From Deltaproteobacteria bacterium HGW-Deltaproteobacteria-6 (lineage in GTDB: Bacteria > Desulfobacterota > Syntrophia > Syntrophales > Smithellaceae): a stretch of 64,000 nt of DNA. Position numbers and translations under genes: made by a program. Under the pieces are notes generated by a model that was given only the letters and a program-made list of their open reading frames with translations, was not told where the DNA came from and made no database searches. Positions within the stretch are counted from its first letter, which is position 1; the number at the start of each line of letters is the position of its first letter. This document shows positions 44,073 through 51,876 of the stretch, piece by piece. The stretch spans positions 347,412 through 411,411 of the forward strand of contig PHAT01000004.1 in the NCBI GenBank assembly GCA_002840435.1, read 5' to 3'.

Positions 44073-44423
44073 TTAAACAGAGGCAATCCGGAATCGGACC
44101 GGCTCAGGAGGTAAAACAGGCACGTCCATACAGATGCTTTCCGGCATGAGAAAGCAGGGCGCCTGCGTATAGACGGGCTTAATGGAAACACTGGAATGAT
44201 GCGGAGTAAAAATCATCTCCGGCATCCATTGGGGCATATCCCGGTCGGTCTGATCATTGCAGCAGCTGCAGGAAATCATGACGCAGGGCTTTGCCGAATC
44301 TTGACAGCAAAAACATTCGAGTCCCCCGTGCGGCCTTTCAGCAACACGCATCAGGGAACCAAAGGGCGAACCCGTCAGAATGATCAAGGCGATGAATGCC
44401 GGAAGAAAAGCTCGCAGCTTCAT
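44073..44423 (-). CDS. Small secreted cysteine-rich protein
   Basis: 116 residues: signal peptide (FLPAFIALIILTGSPFGS), then ECFCCQDSAKPCVMISCSCC, a dense cysteine cluster (two C-x-C-C motifs plus one more), and a Pro/Met/His-containing tail (WMPEMIFTPHHSSV). The cysteine cluster could bind copper or zinc or form disulfides. It starts one base after the stop of the thioredoxin-like gene, so it is co-translated with a thiol-disulfide protein. No family recognised. Confidence 0.7.
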   Translation of the reverse strand: MKLRAFLPAFIALIILTGSPFGSLMRVAERPHGGLECFCCQDSAKPCVMISCSCCNDQTDRDMPQWMPEMIFTPHHSSVSIKPVYTQAPCFLMPESICMDVPVLPPEPVRFRIASV

Positions 44424-44424
44424 A

Positions 44425-44955
44425 TCAGATGAGTCCCCCGATTATTTTTTCCCATTGACGATCATCCGTTTCACCGAAGATTTTAAAGCGGATGATCCCT
44501 TCCCGGTTAAGGACGTAGTAGGTCGGAATGCCGACAATGCCGAACCGTTTTTTAGTGATTGCATCCGGATCGAGCAGAACCGGATACGAGATATTCAAGT
44601 TATGAATATACGCGGCAGCCGTCGTTTTTTTCTCACCAACGCCCACGGAATAAGCAACCACACCTGCCTCCCGGTACTGATTGGCAATCCATTCCAGATG
44701 CTTCATTTCACCCCGGCAGGTCCGGCACCAGCTGGCCCAGAAGTGAATCAGGGCGATTTTCCCTCTTGCGTCCGCGGGGATCACAACTTTATTCCCCGAA
44801 ACGTCGGAAAGAACGACTTCGGAAAGCTTGCTTCCCACGCCCGGGACTTCTTTTCCAAGGCAGGACAGGATGCCGGGAAGAACAGCGGCGAGTCCGGCCA
44901 TCATTCCGATTTTCACGAAATTCCGTCTTCCGATATTTGAGATAATTTCCTGCAT
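44425..44955 (-). CDS. TlpA-like thioredoxin, Tat/lipoprotein type
   Basis: 176 residues. The N-terminus has a twin-arginine pattern (IGRRNFVKIGMMAG) and ends in LSC, a possible lipobox. TlpA/ResA-type domain: HFWASWCRTCRGEMKHL (redox WCRTC) and cis-proline in GIVGIPTYYVLNREG. It would act outside the inner membrane as a thiol reductant, e.g. for cytochrome c or copper sites. The first TlpA-like protein of the same operon differs in the active-site pair (CSSC). Confidence 0.88.
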   Translation of the reverse strand: MQEIISNIGRRNFVKIGMMAGLAAVLPGILSCLGKEVPGVGSKLSEVVLSDVSGNKVVIPADARGKIALIHFWASWCRTCRGEMKHLEWIANQYREAGVVAYSVGVGEKKTTAAAYIHNLNISYPVLLDPDAITKKRFGIVGIPTYYVLNREGIIRFKIFGETDDRQWEKIIGGLI

Positions 44956-45128
44956 AACGGATTCTCCGCCGAGCGCTTTCTCAGATTCACCGGCGCAACA
45001 ATCATTGCCCGCCTGCGTCCTCAGGCAACTTCCTCAAAACATATGCTTCCTGCAGCTGAAATGATATCGGGGAAACTCTTAGTTTCAGTCAGGGATTAAC
45101 TATTTGCGCATCAGGGAAATGCTTTGCT

Positions 45129-45458
45129 TCACCGGCCGGGGGGGACGGATCTATTTTTTAATGCCAGTATGTATTCAATAATGTCTTCAATCTGTTGTCT
45201 TGTGAGATCCTTTTCAAATCCCGGCATTTTATCCTTGCCTTTTTCGGTGATGGCAATCATTTCATCCCGGGTCATCTTACTGGTCCTGAGCGTCAGCTTT
45301 TCCGGATGAACATTGAGCAGTTTGGCCTGTTTCAGAATATTTTTGTTTGTCCTGTGGCATTTGGCGCACTTGGCATTGAAATCAACCTTGGGATCGGCAA
45401 ATCCTGCTACGGGCATGGCAAATATCGTGATCAGCAGCAAACTCCATATCTTTTTCAT
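45129..45458 (-). CDS. Small cytochrome c
   Basis: 109 residues; signal peptide (KIWSLLLITIFAMPVAGFA) and one CAKCH heme-attachment site near residue 32. The distal ligand is likely Met in KMPGFEKDLT, and the C-terminal helix DIIEYILALK closes the fold. A mono-heme class I cytochrome in the periplasm, 173 bases before the second TlpA-like gene. AAAGGAG precedes the ATG. Confidence 0.9.
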   Translation of the reverse strand: MKKIWSLLLITIFAMPVAGFADPKVDFNAKCAKCHRTNKNILKQAKLLNVHPEKLTLRTSKMTRDEMIAITEKGKDKMPGFEKDLTRQQIEDIIEYILALKNRSVPPGR

Positions 45459-45487
45459 GGCAATTCTCCTTTTTTAAACTTGCAGCG

Positions 45488-46015
45488 TCAGAAAAGACCG
45501 AGAATCAGTTTTTTCAAAAGTTCAGGACTGGCGCCGCCCAGGATCCGGTAGCGCACGATACCTTTACGATCGATCACATAAGTTCTGGGCACATCCGTCA
45601 CACCGTAGAGACCCGCACTTTTTTTGTCCTCATCGATCACCAGCGGATAGGAAACCCCCAGTTCCGCGGCAAATGTCTTCACGCGCTCTTTTGTCTGGCC
45701 GATGTTGACAGCCATGATTTCCAGCCCCTTTTGCCGGTATTGATTGCGCAACTTATCCATGGCCGGCATTTCCAGTTTGCAGGAACTGCAGCCAATCTGC
45801 CAGAAATGGAGAATCACCACTTTGCCCCGGACGCTCTCCGGAATCCTGACGGGAAGACCGTTGACATCACGGAGAGTAATCGATGGCGGCACATCGCCGA
45901 TGCGCAGGGCAGCCCCGGCCGGAATCGCGGCAAGCAGACCGATCAGGCAGAGGACCGCCAACCGGCAGACCGGAAACCATCCCATTCTCTTCTTCTCCGG
46001 GCATGTCTTGTTCAT
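45488..46015 (-). CDS. TlpA-like thioredoxin
   Basis: 175 residues with a signal anchor (LAVLCLIGLLAAIPAGAA). TlpA-type domain with redox pair in HFWQIGCSSCKLEMPAM and cis-Pro in GVTDVPRTYVIDRKG. It overlaps the end of cusA by four bases (ATGA), so it is co-translated with the pump. Possible role: keeping periplasmic thiols of the copper machinery reduced. Confidence 0.88.
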   Translation of the reverse strand: MNKTCPEKKRMGWFPVCRLAVLCLIGLLAAIPAGAALRIGDVPPSITLRDVNGLPVRIPESVRGKVVILHFWQIGCSSCKLEMPAMDKLRNQYRQKGLEIMAVNIGQTKERVKTFAAELGVSYPLVIDEDKKSAGLYGVTDVPRTYVIDRKGIVRYRILGGASPELLKKLILGLF

Positions 46016-49000
46016 GGAGTCAACTCCATCCGCTGCTTTTTCATTTCATAATTCCATTTCCATATTTCATAAACAGCCGGGTAGACCATCAGTTCCATCA
46101 AAAAAGAGGTGAGAATTCCCCCGACCATCGGCGCCGCGATGTGCTTCATGACGTCCGAACCGGTTCCTGTTGCCCACATAATGGGAATAAGGCCGAGCAT
46201 CGTTGTGGCCACCGTCATGAATTTCGGCCGTATCCGTTTAGCCGCTCCCTCCCGTATGGCCGCCCGCAGATCATCCAGCGTCTTAAGCTTTCCTTCCCGC
46301 CTGGCCTTTTCATAGGCGAGATCCAGATAAAGAAGCATAAAGACGCCTGTTTCCGCATCGACCCCGAGCAGAGCGATCAATCCCACCCAGACACCGATGC
46401 TCATGTTGTAACCCAGCAGATAAAGAAACCAGACGGCTCCCACGGCCGAAAAAGGCACAGCCAGCAGGACGATCGATGTCTTCACCAGCGAGCGGGTATT
46501 GAGATAAAGCAGAATGACAATCAGCAGAAGAGTGATGGGAACAACCACCTTCAGGCGCTCCCGGACCCGCTGCATGGCCTCGTATTGGCCGCTCCAGCTG
46601 ACGACATAGCCGGCCGGAAGCTCTAACTTTTCCATGAGCAGACGGTTGGCTTCCTCGATATAGCTTCCCGGATCCTGACCCGCGATATCCACGTAAACAT
46701 AGCCGGTCAGCATTCCGTCTTCATCACGAATCATCGCCGGACCGCCGGCAACATTCACATGGGCCAACTGCGACAGGGAAATCTGTTTCTGGCTGCCGGC
46801 GACCGGCACCAGGATGCGGCCGATGGCCGGCAGATTACTGCGGAAGTCACGCTGATACCGGACATTGACGGAATATCTTTCCCGCCCCGAAATCGTGGTG
46901 GCAATGCTTTCCCCGCCAATGGCATTCTCGACGGCGCTCTGTGCCTCATCAATGGAAAGGCCGTAACGGGCCAGTTCATCACGGTTCCATTCGATGTCGA
47001 GAAAATAACCGCCGCCCGTCCTTTCGGCAAAAATACTCCGGGTCGCCTTCATCTGGCGGAGAGCCGCTTCCACCTGTCCCCCGATCTGCTCGATCTGCAC
47101 CAGATCAGCGCCGGAGATTTTGAGACCCACGGGCGTGCGAATGCCGGTGGTCAGCATGTCGATCCGTCCCTTGATCGGCATGGTCCAGGCATTGGAGAGT
47201 CCGGGAAGCCGCAGCGCTTCATTCATCTGGTGAATCAGTTCTTCCTGCGACAGCGTGTCGGGAGAGATCGAACGAAACAGGGGTTTGAGCCATTGGGGCG
47301 CCCAGGAAGAATACCAGGTGTCAACTTTGCGCCACTCACTTTTCGGCTTGAGGATGACCAGGGTTTCGAGCATCGAAAGGGGCGCCGGGTCCGTTGACGT
47401 CTCGGCGCGTCCCGCTTTCCCCAGCACCTGATCCACTTCCGGAAATTGTTTAATGATCCGGTCCGTGGTCTGCAGAAGATGCTGGGCTCTGGTGATGGAG
47501 ATCCCCGGCATGGTAGTCGGCATGTAAAAGAGCGACCCCTCGTCGAGGGGCGGCATGAACTCGGAACCGAGCTTTTGAAACACGGGGATGGTCACCAGCA
47601 CCAGCATGACGGAGACACCGATAACGAGCCACTTCCGGTTGAGCGACCAGGACACCGCCGGCTCATAGAGACGAATCAGAAAACGGCTGACGGGATGATT
47701 TTTTTCGGGCCGGATTTTCCCGACCAGCATGGCGTTCACCATGCGGCTCAGAGCGCGCGGCCGGAAATGAAAGTTGCGAAAGTGGGTAAACAGGAGCCGT
47801 AAAGCCGGGTCCAGCGTGACGGCCAGAAAGGCGGCGACAACCATGGACAGCGTTTTGGTATAGGCCAGCGGTTTGAACAGACGCCCTTCCTGAGCCTCAA
47901 GGGTCAGAATGGGAAGAAAGGAGACCGCGATGACCAACAGGGCGAAGAAACTGGCCGGTCCGACTTCCTTGACCGCGCTGATGATCACTTCCCGGTAATC
48001 GGTCTTCCGGCCCTCCTGTTCCCATATCTCCAGCTTTTTATGCGTCTGTTCCACAATCACGATGGCCGAATCAACCAGCGCGCCGATGGCAATGGCGATT
48101 CCGGCAAGCGACATGATATTGGCTGAAATCCCCATGAGCCGGAACGGGATAAACGAAATCAAAACAGCAAGCGGAATGGTGATAATAGGAATAACCGCGC
48201 TCGGGAAATGCCACAGGAAGATGAGGATGACCAGCGAAACGGTGATCATCACCTCGATCAGGGTCACCTTGAGATTGCTGATGGCGCGATTGATCAGCTC
48301 CGAACGGTCGTAAACGGGAATGATTTTAATGCCGGGAGGCAGGCCGGGTTCGATTTCCCGAATCTTCTTTTTGACCCGTTCAATGACATCCAGAGCGTTT
48401 TGACCCTGGCGCATGACGACAATGCCGGAAACAACATCGCCCTGGCCATTGAGGTCGGCAATGCCCCGGCGGTAGTCCGGTCCAAGCGTCACCTGTCCCA
48501 CGTCGCGAACACGGATCGGCGATCCGTTCTCGCTGACGGCCAGGGCGATATTCCCGAACTCTTCGGTGGACCGCGCATATCCCCGGCCGCGCACCATGTA
48601 TTCCGTTCCGCCAAATTCAATCAGCCGGCCTCCGACATCGTTGTTGTTCCCGCGAATCGCCTCGACCACCCGGTTGACCGTAATCCCGTAAAACTGCAGC
48701 CGGTTGGGATCGAGATTCACCTGATACTGCTGGCGAAAACCACCCACGGGGGCCACTTCGGCCACCCCGGGCACCGATTTAAGGTAATAGCGGAGATACC
48801 AATCCTGATAGGAACGGAGTTCCGCCAGGCTCTGCTGACCTGTCGTGTCAACCAGCGCATACTGATAAACCCAGCCGAGCCCCGTGGCATCCGGTCCCAG
48901 CTCCGTCTTCACACCCTGGGGCAGACGCGGCAAGATCGCCGACAGGTATTCCTGAGTGCGCGATCGCGCCCAGTAGATGTCGGTCCCCTCATCAAAAATG

Positions 49001-49281
49001 ACATAGACAAAGGAATAACCGAAGTCGGAGAATCCCCGGACTGTCCGGACGCCGGGAGCGCCCAGCATGGCCGTAACGATCGGGTAGGTCACCTGATCCT
49101 CGAGAATATCCGGACTGCGATCCCAACGGGAGTAAATGATGACCTGGGTTTCCGAGAGGTCCGGTATGGCATCCAGCGGAACCGTCTTCATGGACCACCA
49201 CCCCGCGATGGCGAGAGCGGCCACAATCAGCAAAACAATCAGTTTGTTGTTGGCGGAAAAATCAATGGTCCGGTTAATCAT
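46012..49281 (-). CDS. cusA: CusA-type heavy-metal RND efflux pump
   Basis: 1089 residues, start at 49281 just after the stop of the adaptor gene. HME-RND features: N-terminal span and large periplasmic loops, the second-half loop and the central span with GIAIAIGALVDSAIVIVEQ (includes the proton-relay acid). The three copper-binding methionines of CusA are present in YMPTTMPG, PLSMLETL and IDMLTTG, which separates it from zinc/cobalt pumps. It should export Cu(I)/Ag(I) in a tripartite complex. No outer-membrane factor gene (cusC type) is in the neighbourhood. Confidence 0.95.
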   Translation of the reverse strand: MINRTIDFSANNKLIVLLIVAALAIAGWWSMKTVPLDAIPDLSETQVIIYSRWDRSPDILEDQVTYPIVTAMLGAPGVRTVRGFSDFGYSFVYVIFDEGTDIYWARSRTQEYLSAILPRLPQGVKTELGPDATGLGWVYQYALVDTTGQQSLAELRSYQDWYLRYYLKSVPGVAEVAPVGGFRQQYQVNLDPNRLQFYGITVNRVVEAIRGNNNDVGGRLIEFGGTEYMVRGRGYARSTEEFGNIALAVSENGSPIRVRDVGQVTLGPDYRRGIADLNGQGDVVSGIVVMRQGQNALDVIERVKKKIREIEPGLPPGIKIIPVYDRSELINRAISNLKVTLIEVMITVSLVILIFLWHFPSAVIPIITIPLAVLISFIPFRLMGISANIMSLAGIAIAIGALVDSAIVIVEQTHKKLEIWEQEGRKTDYREVIISAVKEVGPASFFALLVIAVSFLPILTLEAQEGRLFKPLAYTKTLSMVVAAFLAVTLDPALRLLFTHFRNFHFRPRALSRMVNAMLVGKIRPEKNHPVSRFLIRLYEPAVSWSLNRKWLVIGVSVMLVLVTIPVFQKLGSEFMPPLDEGSLFYMPTTMPGISITRAQHLLQTTDRIIKQFPEVDQVLGKAGRAETSTDPAPLSMLETLVILKPKSEWRKVDTWYSSWAPQWLKPLFRSISPDTLSQEELIHQMNEALRLPGLSNAWTMPIKGRIDMLTTGIRTPVGLKISGADLVQIEQIGGQVEAALRQMKATRSIFAERTGGGYFLDIEWNRDELARYGLSIDEAQSAVENAIGGESIATTISGRERYSVNVRYQRDFRSNLPAIGRILVPVAGSQKQISLSQLAHVNVAGGPAMIRDEDGMLTGYVYVDIAGQDPGSYIEEANRLLMEKLELPAGYVVSWSGQYEAMQRVRERLKVVVPITLLLIVILLYLNTRSLVKTSIVLLAVPFSAVGAVWFLYLLGYNMSIGVWVGLIALLGVDAETGVFMLLYLDLAYEKARREGKLKTLDDLRAAIREGAAKRIRPKFMTVATTMLGLIPIMWATGTGSDVMKHIAAPMVGGILTSFLMELMVYPAVYEIWKWNYEMKKQRMELTP

Positions 49282-49285
49282 GCCT

Positions 49286-51490
49286 TTATTCACCATCTGG
49301 ACGTTTCATTTCTTCGTCCCGTAACGGGGAAGTCTTGCGCGGAGTGATCGCCGCGTTTTCATCGGGCGGGGAAGATGCTTCCCGCTGCCCTGGCATCTGC
49401 ATGCGGCCGGCGGGGTTCTTCGTTCTCATGTTGGCGGGATAACGTTTTTTCTGATCTCCTGCGCCCCCCGCCGCTTCCGGCGCGACATTCGCCCCCGGGG
49501 CTCCCGGCGGCAAAGCATTCTGGACAGCGCCGGGCGCCGGGAAGACGGGAGAAGAATTCATCGCCGGCAAAAAACTTTTATCTGTTTTGATAGCAGCGGG
49601 CAGCTGGCCCGGCAGTCGCGGTTGCATCGGGTTGCCTTCGGGAGGAGGGGCGGCGCCCGGCGCTCCGGGCATCGTTCCCCTGCCTTGTCCACCGGATGTC
49701 ACCGGCATGGGGCTTGCGGCCTTCGGAGAAAGAGGAGGCTTTCCTTCCGGCGATTCGGTCATCACCGGCAGGGAACGATCAGAGAAAGGCGCAGGGTTTG
49801 TTTTTGCGCCGGGCATGGCCGCCGCATCCATCGGCATATTTGCTTTACCGTTTGCGGCAGGCTTCATCATCTTGACGTTGCTCCGCATCGGCGTCGGCGA
49901 CGAATGCTCAGAGCCCTGCATCGCGCCATGATCGTGATCCTGATGATTGATCGCAGCACCGGGTTTTGGTTTCTTTTCTTTCGCGGCGCCGGCCGGCGCT
50001 GGCGGCATGCTTCCCTGATGCATTGCGGTTCCGGTATAACGCTTAGGCGACTTGATAAATTCATCGCGGCACTCTGTTGAGCAGAAATAGTATTTGCCGC
50101 CCTGATATTCATGAAAATGACCGGCAGCCCGGGCGCGGTCTTCATCCGTATTCATGCCGCAAACCGGGTCACGAAAGGTTTTCACGACGGTTCCCGAAGC
50201 AGCCTGCTGCATCCGAGACTCGGAATCGAGGAGGAAATTTCCGGACACCACAATTTTCTCGCCCGGCATCAGCCCCTGTACAATTTCCACCCGCTCCCCG
50301 AGAGAACGCCCTGTTTCCACCTGCCTGGGCTCGAAAATTCCGTTGCCCCGATCGATAAAGACCGTTTTTTTCAATCCTGAATCCAGAACAGCGTCCACCG
50401 GTACAATGATTGCCTGCGGACCGTTCATGACGAGCTCTACGTTCACAAACATATCGGGTCGCAGAGCATAGCCCGGGTTATTCACCTCCAGGCGCATCTT
50501 GAGGGTCCGTGTGGCGGGGTCGAACTGGGGTAAAACATTGCTCATCGTGGCATACATGGTTTTTTTCTGATAGGGCAACTCCAGCTTAACGCGCTGCCCC
50601 GGTTGAAAAAACGACGCCTCATTTTCAAAAACATCAGCCAGCACCCAGACCCTGGAAATGTCGGCAATTCTGTATAATTCGGCTCCTTTATCAAAACGCA
50701 GATCGGCCGTTACATTCCGGAGGACCACAAAACCACTGGCGGGTGAGCGGATTTCAATTTCCTCGGGTATCGTTCCGGTGCGTTCCATTTCCGCCAGCTG
50801 ATAAGCGCTTATTCCCGAGTTTAAAATATTTCGGCGATAATAATCAATTTGTGATGTTTCTCCCGTCTGCCCCTGATCACGGGCGGTTTTCTTCATCTGG
50901 GCAAGCTGCGCCTTGCTGAATTGGGGATGCGAGCGTTCCGCGTCCGCGCCCCAGGATCCGGTTTTGACTAATTTCATGGAGTTAAAATAACTCTGGACCA
51001 GCGCCCGGTACTCCAGGGACGAATAAAACGTAGCCAGCAGTTCATTTTCCCGCACCTGACTGCCCGTGGTTACGGGACGAACATTTTTGATCAGGCCGGC
51101 AACGGCGGCGTTGATCCGATAAACGCGCGTCTCGTCCGGTGTCACCCTTCCCAGCACGCGCTGCGTATGGCTCCACGGTGATTTCTCCACGATTGCCGTC
51201 TTGACGCCGATTAATTGCTGTTTTTCCGGCGGTATTCTGATCGCTCCCGGCGGCAGCGATTTCTGGAGGGCTGCTTCACCGGAATCAGCATAAACCGGCT
51301 CAAGAGCCATGCCGCAGGGGGCAAGGCCAGGTTTTTCCGATCGGAATCCCGGATTCATCGGATCCACATAGTATAATATTTTACGGATAGAGGCTTCATC
51401 GGACCTGTTCGTTCTGCTGACCCAATATCCGGCGAAAAAAGAAGCGGTAATAATGATCAGCAGGATCAGCGCTCTGGTCTTATTTTTCAT
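49286..51490 (-). CDS. cusB: CusB-like adaptor with YHS domain and long Met/His/Pro tail
   Basis: 734 residues, about 300 more than typical CusB. Order: N-terminal span (LILLIIITASFFAGYWV); heavy-metal-binding HMBD (YYVDPMNPGFRSEKPGLAP, then CGM; the usual CPMHP is VDPMNP, so some ligands are lost); membrane-fusion hairpin and barrels (residues about 90-425, GKKYV-type loops, FVVLRNVTADL, PVDAVLDSG); YHS domain (DPVCGMNTDEDRARAAG, YYFCSTECRDEF); then about 220 residues rich in Pro, Ala, Gly, Met and His (HQDHDHGAMQ, NMPMDAAAMPG, GRMQMPG), predicted disordered. The YHS and tail can hold extra Cu(I). Confidence 0.92.
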   Translation of the reverse strand: MKNKTRALILLIIITASFFAGYWVSRTNRSDEASIRKILYYVDPMNPGFRSEKPGLAPCGMALEPVYADSGEAALQKSLPPGAIRIPPEKQQLIGVKTAIVEKSPWSHTQRVLGRVTPDETRVYRINAAVAGLIKNVRPVTTGSQVRENELLATFYSSLEYRALVQSYFNSMKLVKTGSWGADAERSHPQFSKAQLAQMKKTARDQGQTGETSQIDYYRRNILNSGISAYQLAEMERTGTIPEEIEIRSPASGFVVLRNVTADLRFDKGAELYRIADISRVWVLADVFENEASFFQPGQRVKLELPYQKKTMYATMSNVLPQFDPATRTLKMRLEVNNPGYALRPDMFVNVELVMNGPQAIIVPVDAVLDSGLKKTVFIDRGNGIFEPRQVETGRSLGERVEIVQGLMPGEKIVVSGNFLLDSESRMQQAASGTVVKTFRDPVCGMNTDEDRARAAGHFHEYQGGKYYFCSTECRDEFIKSPKRYTGTAMHQGSMPPAPAGAAKEKKPKPGAAINHQDHDHGAMQGSEHSSPTPMRSNVKMMKPAANGKANMPMDAAAMPGAKTNPAPFSDRSLPVMTESPEGKPPLSPKAASPMPVTSGGQGRGTMPGAPGAAPPPEGNPMQPRLPGQLPAAIKTDKSFLPAMNSSPVFPAPGAVQNALPPGAPGANVAPEAAGGAGDQKKRYPANMRTKNPAGRMQMPGQREASSPPDENAAITPRKTSPLRDEEMKRPDGE

Positions 51491-51876
51491 GATTAATAAC
51501 CTGTCATTTTGTTATTTCCCAATCAGAGAAAATTGCCATCCCCGGAAACATCACATCCGATTATGGTGTTTTCACTGATAAGGCATCTTCCTGTTGCATA
51601 AAATGTTATGCTATTAGGTAATATTTTCCATCGGGATAAAACTGCATCCCACAGGCCTGATACCTTAAATACGGCTCAGGGAATGGATGAACACGAAAAA
51701 AACGGGTGATGGGCTATATCCGCAAAGGGCTATTAATAGTAGTATTTAGCTACTGTACCTCTGTCAATTAATTACTATTGTTATTTACCGGATTGAACCC
51801 TATTAATACCCCTAAAGAAATTGAACAGCGGCTGATCATGAAGGCAGCTTAAAATACACTAAGGAATAGAGATTGA
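51491..51876. other. Divergent intergenic region between cusB and a histidine kinase
   Basis: About 390 bases that must carry the operon promoter and the kinase promoter. A TGTCATTTT half-site (51501-51511) resembles half of a CusR box, without its partner. An inverted repeat AGTAG-N7-CTACT lies at 51738-51754. No gene is visible. Confidence 0.5.

Noticed and set aside
51501..51511. CusR-box half-site (TGTCATTTT) upstream of cusB
   Set aside because: The second half-site needed for a CusR box is missing; one half occurs by chance often.
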